DNA of 9,017 nt, from NCBI GenBank assembly GCA_947630075.1, contig CANRGF010000032.1, positions 1 through 9,017 of the forward strand. The letters run 5' to 3'. Below are positions 1 through 5,093 of this stretch, in pieces. Each line of letters starts with the position of its first letter. Within the stretch, counting starts at the first letter, position 1. The position numbers and the translations under genes are program-made. This stretch comes from an uncultured Clostridia bacterium (GTDB lineage Bacteria; Bacillota; Clostridia; Christensenellales; UBA1242). Below the pieces are notes generated by a model that was not told the DNA's origin, did not search any database, and worked only from the letters and a program-made list of their open reading frames with translations.

Positions 1-794
1 TAATCGGCTTTTTTATATTTATTTATCATTTTTTCGAGTTCGACCGCTTGCTTATGGCACTCTTTAAGCACTTCTTCCTTCGTCAGATTGCATTTTTCTT
101 TCATAAGTAATTCATAATCCAAATTAACTTTTGGGCAGCGGGCGAGTTTTTTGGCAAGTTCATCCCAATTTATGTTGCCAAAACGATTTAGAGTGTGAGC
201 ATCTTTATCGCCCATATTATCATGCAGATGAAGGCATATCAACCTATCACCATATAGCGTTAAATAGTCCACATCTGGATAAAAACAATGCTGATGCCCC
301 GCATCTAAACAAAATCTTAGATATGGGCTCTTTATGTTTTCGAAGACCCATGGAAGAATTTCATTTTCGTTTATATTTTCCACAGCGATTGGCACATCGC
401 ACTCTTCCGCCACCTTTAAAACTCGCTTCAATCTATCTATGCCAACAGTGGACAATTTCCCATATAAATGCACGACAACGCACAAAAAACCATATTTTTT
501 TGCAATTTTGATGTCTTTTATTAGGTTTTTTTCTAAATTTTTGCCAATTTTGTTGTCTAAAAAGAAATTTGGCAGGTCTTCCGCCTTATATTGAAAATGC
601 AAACTTGATAGTTTCAATCCAAACTTATGAAACAATTTGACCTGCTTTTTTATGCTTCCATTTTGATAGTTAAAATGCTTATCTGCATTCGTGATGACGC
701 AATCAAACCCTGCCTCTTTAATTTGTTTTGCATTCTCTTCTGGCGTCATTTCATATCCAAAAAAGAATGATATTCCTTTGTTTATCTTTTCCAT
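1..794 (-). CDS. Sugar phosphate isomerase/epimerase (xylose isomerase-like TIM barrel), truncated at or next to the stop by the window edge
   Basis: The frame is open from ATG at 794 to the left edge: 264 codons, then TA, which may be the first two bases of a stop. I translated it directly; it begins MEKINKGISFFFGYEMTPEE. The pattern is that of the AP-endonuclease-2/xylose-isomerase-like TIM barrel superfamily: SSLH (residues 63-66), VVVHLYG (106-112), VENINENE (138-145), CLDAGH (162-167), CLHLHDN (187-193) and DYELL (226-230). The Glu, Asp/His, His and Glu at the strand ends fit the usual divalent-metal ligands. Family members isomerise or epimerise sugars and inositol derivatives, or act as AP endonucleases; the substrate cannot be read here. 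The start follows an AGGG ribosome site that overlaps the stop of the upstream lactate dehydrogenase gene (9-nt gap), so the two are probably one operon. Soluble cytoplasmic protein. Confidence 0.85.
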   Translation of the reverse strand, partial: MEKINKGISFFFGYEMTPEENAKQIKEAGFDCVITNADKHFNYQNGSIKKQVKLFHKFGLKLSSLHFQYKAEDLPNFFLDNKIGKNLEKNLIKDIKIAKKYGFLCVVVHLYGKLSTVGIDRLKRVLKVAEECDVPIAVENINENEILPWVFENIKSPYLRFCLDAGHQHCFYPDVDYLTLYGDRLICLHLHDNMGDKDAHTLNRFGNINWDELAKKLARCPKVNLDYELLMKEKCNLTKEEVLKECHKQAVELEKMINKYKKAD

Positions 795-803
795 AACACA
801 CCC

Positions 804-1727
804 TTATACATTTAGATTTTTTATCACGCTTTTAATGGCTTTAACCGAATTATTAAACTCCATTTTTTCTTCTGCTGTCAGGCTTAGATCTTCAATTTTT
901 CGCACCCCATTTCTGCAAATAATTGCCGGCTGCCCTATTGAAACACCATATTTTTCATTAAACACAGAGACAGTGAAAATTGAATTGCTATTTTCGAAAA
1001 TCGCCTCGGTGATGTTTTTCAAGCACATGCCAATGCCATAAGCCGTGTTGCCCTTCTTCTCAATTATTTTATACGCACTTGTGCGGACATCGTTTAATAT
1101 TGATTTCATTTTGGTTTTAGATAAATATTTATTTATCGGGTTTAACCCAATGGTTGCGTTGCTCCACGGAATCATTTCACTATCGCCATGCTCACCAATC
1201 ACATAGGCGTGAATGTTTTTATAATTGACTTTAACTTCTTCTCCAATTAAGCATCTTAAACGAGCAGTGTCTAGTGTCGTGCCCGAGCCGATAACGCGCT
1301 CTTTTGGGAAGCCCGAAAGCTTCATTGTGATATATGTCATAATATCTAGCGGATTTGTGGCAATCAAATAAATCCCAGCAAACTTCGTTTTGTTAATCTC
1401 GCCAATTATTGATTTGAAAACTTCTAGATTTTTGCCGATTAAATCGTTGCGAGTTTCACCCTTTTCCTGATTTCTGCCAGCAGCTATGCAAACAATATCC
1501 GCGTTATTACACTCGTTATAATCTCCAAACCTTATTTCAGTTTTATATTTAGAGCAACAAGCGGCGTGCATTAGGTCAAGAGCTTCGCCCTCGGCCTTTT
1601 GCTTATTCACATCAATTAGCACCAATTCGTGCACATGGCTTGCGCCGTTGACCAACGAAAAGGCATAACTCATGCCCACATGCCCACAACCAATGAGCAC
1701 AACTTTATTCACTTCGAAATTTTCCAT
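804..1727 (-). CDS. ldh: L-lactate dehydrogenase (NAD-dependent)
   Basis: 307 aa, near the usual size. It interconverts pyruvate plus NADH with L-lactate plus NAD+. Visible signatures: Rossmann loop GCGHVG (residues 13-18) and the NAD-ribose acidic residue D39; substrate loop GRNQEKGETR with Q87 (the residue that favours pyruvate over oxaloacetate) and R93; NPLD (125-128); DTARLR with D153 and R156; and the active-site GEHGDSE with catalytic H180. R158 and H173 sit where activating fructose-1,6-bisphosphate binds in bacterial enzymes, so allosteric control is likely. Malate dehydrogenase is the alternative, but Q87 argues against it. The TIM-barrel gene follows after 9 nt. No Shine-Dalgarno precedes the ATG; a promoter -10 box lies only 6 nt upstream, which suggests a leaderless transcript. 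No alternative start has a ribosome site. Confidence 0.93.
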   Translation of the reverse strand: MENFEVNKVVLIGCGHVGMSYAFSLVNGASHVHELVLIDVNKQKAEGEALDLMHAACCSKYKTEIRFGDYNECNNADIVCIAAGRNQEKGETRNDLIGKNLEVFKSIIGEINKTKFAGIYLIATNPLDIMTYITMKLSGFPKERVIGSGTTLDTARLRCLIGEEVKVNYKNIHAYVIGEHGDSEMIPWSNATIGLNPINKYLSKTKMKSILNDVRTSAYKIIEKKGNTAYGIGMCLKNITEAIFENSNSIFTVSVFNEKYGVSIGQPAIICRNGVRKIEDLSLTAEEKMEFNNSVKAIKSVIKNLNV

Positions 1728-1733
1728 GATTTT

Positions 1734-1762
1734 ATTATATCAAGTTAACTAAAAAAATACAA
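1734..1762 (-). promoter_or_regulatory. Promoter of the ldh operon, predicted leaderless
   Basis: On the minus strand, TTGTAT (1757-1762) and TATAAT (1734-1739) are separated by exactly 17 nt. With the usual spacing, transcription would start at 1727, the A of the ldh ATG. The -35 is weak (4 of 6 bases) and the -10 is perfect. Confidence 0.55.
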
Positions 1763-1811
1763 ACATTTATGCAAAATTGTGTGGTTTTCGCTCAATTCTT
1801 CAACGCCTCTA

Positions 1812-1840
1812 TTGACAAAATCTCATTTTTATGATAGTAT
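1812..1840 (+). promoter_or_regulatory. Promoter of the 110-aa gene
   Basis: TTGACA (1812-1817), a 17-nt spacer, then TAGTAT (1835-1840). The predicted start near 1847 leaves a leader of about 11 nt with the GGAG at its extreme 5' end. An upstream in-frame ATG at 1831 lies inside this promoter, so it is unlikely to be the start codon. Confidence 0.55.
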
Positions 1841-1857
1841 CGCAAAAGGAGAAAAAT

Positions 1858-2190
1858 ATGACAAATTTTAAAGAGTCTTCTATGTCTATTGAAAACATTT
1901 TGGATTCAATGCAAGCAAATTATGAAGAAATTTTATGCGAAGATCCACTTTTAGCACACGTTTGCGACAAATTTCTATCCACTTTAACGGCAATTAACAG
2001 CCTAGACCACACATATATCCGCCACATGAAAATTTTAAAAACTCAAATTTTATCCACCATCGCAGTAATAAACCAATACCAGCATGTTTGCGTAGATGAG
2101 GAGCGCAGTGCGCACGACCTTGCTATCACTATGAATGCATATATGAAAAATGAGTTGGAAAAATTAAGCTCAAAAAAACTTCAAATTTAA
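1858..2190 (+). CDS. Uncharacterised 110-aa helical protein
   Basis: I do not recognise this protein. The start is placed at ATG 1858 (MTNFKESSMS), because AAAAGGAG (1844-1851) sits 6 nt upstream of it. An in-frame ATG at 1831 would add nine residues but has no ribosome site and lies within the promoter. The sequence has no signal peptide or membrane segment and reads as mostly alpha-helical: an acidic N-terminus (SIENILDSMQANYEEILCED), a central stretch rich in Leu/Ile (LSTLTAINSL, TQILSTIAVI), and a Lys-rich tail. Three Cys (residues 27, 36 and 78) do not form a spaced metal motif. Base composition matches the neighbouring core genes. It is divergent from ldh and convergent with spoVT, so it forms its own transcription unit. 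The good promoter and ribosome site make it a real gene; its role is unknown. Confidence 0.72.
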   Translation: MTNFKESSMSIENILDSMQANYEEILCEDPLLAHVCDKFLSTLTAINSLDHTYIRHMKILKTQILSTIAVINQYQHVCVDEERSAHDLAITMNAYMKNELEKLSSKKLQI

Positions 2191-2231
2191 AGGCTAAATT
2201 TTGGTCTTTTTTTATAAAAAAATAAAAAAAT

Positions 2232-2254
2232 GCAAAAATTTTTTAATATTTTGC
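2232..2254. terminator. Weak hairpin between convergent genes
   Basis: GCAAAA (2232-2237) pairs with TTTTGC (2249-2254). It is followed by T-rich sequence on the plus strand and preceded by A-runs that would read as U-tracts on the minus strand, so it could end both the 110-aa gene and spoVT. The stem is short and AT-rich. Confidence 0.3.
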
Positions 2255-2262
2255 TTTTTGCT

Positions 2263-2799
2263 TTAAGAAATTTGGTCGCTAAGATATTTTGCAAACGCCT
2301 TGCAAATTTTAACGCTTGAATCGTCAAAGCATTTATTTTCAGTTGCTAAAATCATAATCGAGCCAATCGCATCACCATCCTTAATAATTGGCACAATTAA
2401 CTGGCAACTAAACTCGTTTGGAGTGCTTGGAAACACTTCAAGCATTTCACTACCATCATCTTGTTTTTTTATTATTATTTCTCTTTTATAAATTAATTCT
2501 TGCACTTCCTCAGCAAGATCTTTATTGATGTATTTCTTTTTGCTGGAAGATAACACTTTTTCCATATCCGTGATGAGCACATCATGCTCAATGGACACAG
2601 AGATAGCACTTGCCACTGCATCGCTATATTCTCTTAGGCTAACCATATCACTATATTTGGTGAGCAAAAACTTATTGCCATCCACAATGCCAATTTCTAA
2701 TTTACTACCTTCACGAATGTTTAAACTTTTGCGCATCTCACGCGGAAGCACAATGCGTCCTAATTCATCCACACGCCTAACAATACCTTTGCATTCCAT
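2263..2799 (-). CDS. spoVT: Stage V sporulation protein T (AbrB-type regulator)
   Basis: 178 aa, the same length as Bacillus subtilis SpoVT as I recall it, and aligned with it from end to end. SpoVT is a forespore DNA-binding regulator made under sigma-G that tunes late sporulation and germination genes. The N-terminal AbrB swapped-hairpin domain is clear: GIVRRVDELGRIVLPREMRK (residues 5-24), with IREGSKLEI following (28-36). The C-terminal half (about 55-178) is the GAF-like domain: VLITDMEKVLSSSKKKYINK, then LIVPIIKDGDAIGSIMI. The start is supported by AGAGG about 6 nt upstream of the ATG. The gene stands alone, with about 530 bp of gene-free DNA upstream containing inverted repeats that may control it. 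Its presence is the main sign that the organism makes, or descends from makers of, endospores. Confidence 0.95.
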   Translation of the reverse strand: MECKGIVRRVDELGRIVLPREMRKSLNIREGSKLEIGIVDGNKFLLTKYSDMVSLREYSDAVASAISVSIEHDVLITDMEKVLSSSKKKYINKDLAEEVQELIYKREIIIKKQDDGSEMLEVFPSTPNEFSCQLIVPIIKDGDAIGSIMILATENKCFDDSSVKICKAFAKYLSDQIS

Positions 2800-2894
2800 T
2801 TAAAACCTCTTGAACATATTTTGTTTAACAAATTGAGATTTATTCTTTATTTTTGCAATAAAATTTGCATTAAAATTGCTTTTAAATAAAAAAT

Positions 2895-2915
2895 TTTGCA
2901 ATTTATAATTGCAAA
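2895..2915. repeat. Perfect 9-3-9 inverted repeat upstream of spoVT
   Basis: TTTGCAATT (2895-2903) and AATTGCAAA (2907-2915) are perfect inverted copies around TAT. Related TTTGCAAT and TTTGCAT motifs lie at 2852-2859 and 2864-2870, and an AATTGC at 2874-2879. The cluster sits about 55-115 bp ahead of the spoVT start and may be an operator array; a hairpin in RNA is also possible. Confidence 0.5.
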
Positions 2916-3040
2916 CAATATCTTGCGGTTTTGATGCTATGTTTTGACAAATAATATTTTCTACTATATTTTTTGTAATGAGAGCTGAAAAGCTATTGAA
3001 GATATAAATATTTTTTGCGTTGCCGTGCACAATCTGTTAG

Positions 3041-3066
3041 CAATAAAAAAGTGGGCAAATCCCCAC
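3041..3066 (-). terminator. Intrinsic terminator on the minus strand with no obvious gene
   Basis: GTGGG (3051-3055) pairs with CCCAC (3062-3066). Read on the minus strand, the hairpin is followed by TTTTTTATTG, a classic rho-independent layout. There is no U-tract on the plus strand. No protein gene lies immediately upstream on the minus strand. Confidence 0.6.
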
Positions 3067-3149
3067 CCAACAATTTAATAAGCGTTATTTTAAGCAAAAT
3101 TTTATTTTTATGCCAAATATGCATATTTTTTCAACTATTCAATTTTAGA

Positions 3150-3178
3150 TTGACAAATTAAACAATTTATGCTAAAAT
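3150..3178 (+). promoter_or_regulatory. Strong promoter of the tRNA-Arg region
   Basis: TTGACA (3150-3155), a 17-nt spacer, TAAAAT (3173-3178). The predicted start is near 3185, about 150 nt ahead of the first tRNA half. It probably originally served the first tRNA-Arg and perhaps both tRNA genes as one transcript. Confidence 0.7.
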
Positions 3179-3336
3179 CCAAAAGTTAATAATTTTACAT
3201 TGCAAACACACAAAGCGGAAATAGAAAGAAACTGCAACAAACAAAAAAACAAGCGATTTAACTTCTCAAAATTAAGACATAAAATCAATCAAGAGCCGCA
3301 CTAAAATCAACTTTCAACCACAAAAAATACCAATAT

Positions 3337-3376
<40 letters not shown>

Positions 3377-3462
3377 TATGTGGTCTATTGTTGAAATCTC
3401 TGGCTAAAAGTGTTATAAATAAAGGGTTTTCGTGGTTTTGAAAATAAATTCTTGTAAAATTT

Positions 3463-3530
3463 CCATACTCTTTTCCATAGAACTTGTGTTTTCTCCATAG
3501 ATTTTGTATAATTCTTATATGTTCCCATAG
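3463..3530 (+). repeat. Four CCATA(G) direct repeats
   Basis: CCATA at 3463-3467, and CCATAG at 3475-3480, 3495-3500 and 3525-3530, each preceded by a pyrimidine-rich tract (TTT, TTTT, TTCT, GTTC). Start-to-start spacings are 12, 20 and 30 bp. Their place beside a core site suggests integrase or excisionase arm-type binding sites. Confidence 0.45.
3484..3512 (+). promoter_or_regulatory. Possible weak promoter inside the 183-bp segment
   Basis: TTGTGT (3484-3489), 17 nt, TATAAT (3507-3512), pointing toward the intact tRNA-Arg. The -10 is perfect and the -35 matches at only three positions. A CCATAG repeat lies in the spacer and another just downstream. Confidence 0.3.
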
Positions 3531-3561
3531 GTAAAGGGATATACCACATTCCTCCTAAGTA

Positions 3562-3695
3562 CCGACTTGAACGAAATAAAAATCGCTAAAATCCCTTAAA
3601 ACACGGCAATTTAGTCCACTCACACTACCGCACAAAACGCCAATTACACCCAAATAGTACCTAAACCTTTCAAAACGCAATAAAAACCTTAATAT
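3562..3695. other. Spacer between the 183-bp segment and the intact tRNA-Arg
   Basis: A/C-rich, G-poor on the plus strand. Just before the tRNA it ends in CCTTAATAT, much like TACCAATAT ahead of the broken tRNA. No gene is visible. The resemblance suggests original tRNA-leader DNA rather than element DNA. Confidence 0.4.
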
Positions 3696-3772
3696 GTGGG
3701 TATAGCTCAGCTGGATAGAGCGTCCGCCTCCTAAGCGGAAGGTCTGCAGTTCAAATCTGCATACTCACACCA
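3696..3772 (+). tRNA. tRNA-Arg(CCT)
   Basis: A complete 77-nt cloverleaf with encoded CCA. The acceptor GTGGGTA pairs with TACTCAC (3762-3768; one G-T pair). D-arm GCTC/GAGC; anticodon stem TCCGC/GCGGA around loop CTCCTAA with anticodon CCT (3730-3732), reading AGG codons. T-arm TGCAG-TTCAAAT-CTGCA, discriminator A, CCA at 3770-3772. The acceptor differs from that of the broken tRNA-Arg upstream, so this is not simply its copy. A hairpin terminator follows 15 nt later. The accessory block starts directly beyond it, so this gene, or the broken one, is the likely integration target. Confidence 0.95.
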
Positions 3773-3781
3773 ATTGTAAAG

Positions 3782-3817
3782 AAAAAGACGCCATTCTTAT
3801 CGCGTCCTTTTTGTTTT
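3782..3817. terminator. Bidirectional terminator between tRNA-Arg and the 420-aa gene
   Basis: GACGC (3787-3791) pairs with GCGTC (3802-3806) across a 10-nt loop. CTTTTTGTTTT follows on the plus strand, and AAAAA (3782-3786) gives a U-tract on the minus strand. It would end the tRNA transcript in one direction and the operon from the right in the other. Confidence 0.75.
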
Positions 3818-3829
3818 ATTTATAAATGG

Positions 3830-5092
3830 TTACACTCCTATTTTAGAGCATACACTTGCAATGTTCATTCGTATTTTTTCATAAATATCATCGCTAATAG
3901 AAAATATTGCACTATCTAAATCTATATTGTTTTTGTGTATTGATTCAACTTTGTTGCAACATACGTAAAAACTATATTTCTCATCATTATATTTAATTTC
4001 TCCAAGATTTAAAGTAAAATCTTTTTTGTTTTTTAACTCATCATTGTGTTTAAGCAATAAAGCGGTAACAAATAAGTGATAATCATGTTTTTCATTAACA
4101 ATATCACAAAAATGACTTATGTCAATCTTTAATTCTTTAAAATCCAAAACTGAACTTGTTTTAAAATTTTTGCCGAGAATTGCATTTAAATCTAAATTAC
4201 TATTATTTACTAAATAAACATTTTTGGGATATTTTAATTTAATTGTAGCTGATATCTTTAACGCAGAATTGTATTCTGCTTCATCAATACCCTCAGTCGA
4301 TGCATCTTTATTATATTCGATTTTATTTTGAATTGTTTCTAATATAAATTTTTTATTAAATCTTGAATTAAGATATTGATTGAAAATAGGTATAAATAAA
4401 TTTACAGCCAAATCACTATCAGTTACTTCTTCTGTTAGCTTTTCATAATTACTTTTTATCGAATACTTAATCAAACTACTTAATTTTTCCTGTGGGACAA
4501 TATCTTTAAGTATTTTTGTATTAATATCACTCATCGCTGATGCAAGTTCTTGTCCAAATACATTTTGTAGTAACATCATAAAAAATATTATACTTTGTTT
4601 ATCAAATTTAGAGAAAAAACTTAATTCTAAATTTTTTAAAAGTTCTTTATCATCATCTTTATAAGTTGTAATAATAGATTTATCCATATCAAACCAAAAT
4701 TCCGGAGGAGTTTTTAGACTTTGTATAGCTTTATCTATTTCCTCTTTATTTGAAACATAATTATCACTCCATAAACCTATACAATAGGGGCCATTATCTT
4801 CCGCTATTAAGGATTCAATATTACTAATTAAACCTGAAGCCATCATTTTAGTAGAATTTGAACCATTTATTTTTAAATCTATAAAAATAATTTGTAAATT
4901 TTTCTTTTCACTCGGAAAATTTGAAGCCTTGCCGTCAAAATACTCAAATGGTATTGAGTGTTTAGATAAAAATGTCATTAAACCAATTACATCTTCAATA
5001 ACATCATCTACAATTGCAACGCCACCATACTGAGGAAGTATATCTAAAACATGCATCGTTGAATCATGTGTTTCTTCGTTAGTAGTTGTCAA
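3830..5092 (-). CDS. Receiver-domain protein, presumed phosphorelay partner of the upstream double ATPase
   Basis: 420 aa with a TTG start at 5092. AAGGAGG (5102-5108) lies 9 nt upstream inside the last codons of the ATPase gene, whose stop is 1 nt away, so translation is probably coupled. The first in-frame ATG (codon 13) has no ribosome site. Residues about 22-140 read as a receiver fold: acidic pair D29-D30 in GVAIVDD, phosphoacceptor candidate D72 at the end of LQIIFIDLKI, S109 in CIGLWSDN, and K138 in FWFDMDKS. The usual Pro after that Lys is Ser, so it is a divergent receiver. Residues 150-260 look helical. The C-terminal part (about 285-420) is mixed alpha/beta with GEIKYNDEKYSFYVCCNK (364-381); I do not recognise it and see no firm nuclease motif. 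No DNA-binding HTH is evident, so it is unlikely to be an ordinary response regulator. Last gene before the terminator. Confidence 0.75.
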   Translation of the reverse strand: MTTTNEETHDSTMHVLDILPQYGGVAIVDDVIEDVIGLMTFLSKHSIPFEYFDGKASNFPSEKKNLQIIFIDLKINGSNSTKMMASGLISNIESLIAEDNGPYCIGLWSDNYVSNKEEIDKAIQSLKTPPEFWFDMDKSIITTYKDDDKELLKNLELSFFSKFDKQSIIFFMMLLQNVFGQELASAMSDINTKILKDIVPQEKLSSLIKYSIKSNYEKLTEEVTDSDLAVNLFIPIFNQYLNSRFNKKFILETIQNKIEYNKDASTEGIDEAEYNSALKISATIKLKYPKNVYLVNNSNLDLNAILGKNFKTSSVLDFKELKIDISHFCDIVNEKHDYHLFVTALLLKHNDELKNKKDFTLNLGEIKYNDEKYSFYVCCNKVESIHKNNIDLDSAIFSISDDIYEKIRMNIASVCSKIGV

Positions 5093-5093
5093 A

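Larger units (their letters stand above)
2800..3336. other. Gene-free stretch between spoVT and the tRNA region
   Basis: No convincing protein gene on either strand. It holds a short palindrome TTTGTT-T-AACAAA (2820-2832) 21 nt from the spoVT start, a cluster of TTTGCAAT-like repeats (2852-2915), a possible plus-strand promoter (TTGACA at 2944-2949 with TATATT at 2965-2970; the 15-nt spacer is short), a minus-strand terminator (3041-3066), and a consensus plus-strand promoter (3150-3178). From about 3190 to 3336 the plus strand is A/C-rich and G-poor, like the spacer ahead of the second tRNA; both look like tRNA leader DNA. Confidence 0.6.

Noticed and set aside
131..1041. Plus-strand open frames across the TIM-barrel and ldh genes
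   Set aside because: They are antisense to genes with clear family motifs and have no ribosome sites or recognisable products.
804..1727. Malate dehydrogenase instead of lactate dehydrogenase
   Set aside because: The substrate loop has Gln (GRNQ, Q87), which is typical of lactate dehydrogenase; malate dehydrogenases have Arg there.
2300..2803. Plus-strand open frames across spoVT
   Set aside because: Antisense shadows of a confidently identified gene.
2800..3030. Minus-strand reading frame of 76 codons directly upstream of spoVT
   Set aside because: It begins with GTG without a ribosome site, its Asn/Lys/Ile/Phe-rich product reflects AT-rich DNA, and it covers the inverted repeats ahead of spoVT. 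It looks like chance.
3463..3530. CCATAG repeats as a CRISPR array
   Set aside because: The repeats are only 5-6 bp and the spacings are uneven (12, 20, 30 bp). No cas gene is present.
3551..3580. Bases right of the second CCTCCTAAGTA as the missing 3' half of the first tRNA
   Set aside because: They do not pair with the anticodon or acceptor stems of the first tRNA. ACTTGAAC resembles an inverted T-loop, but no stem supports it.
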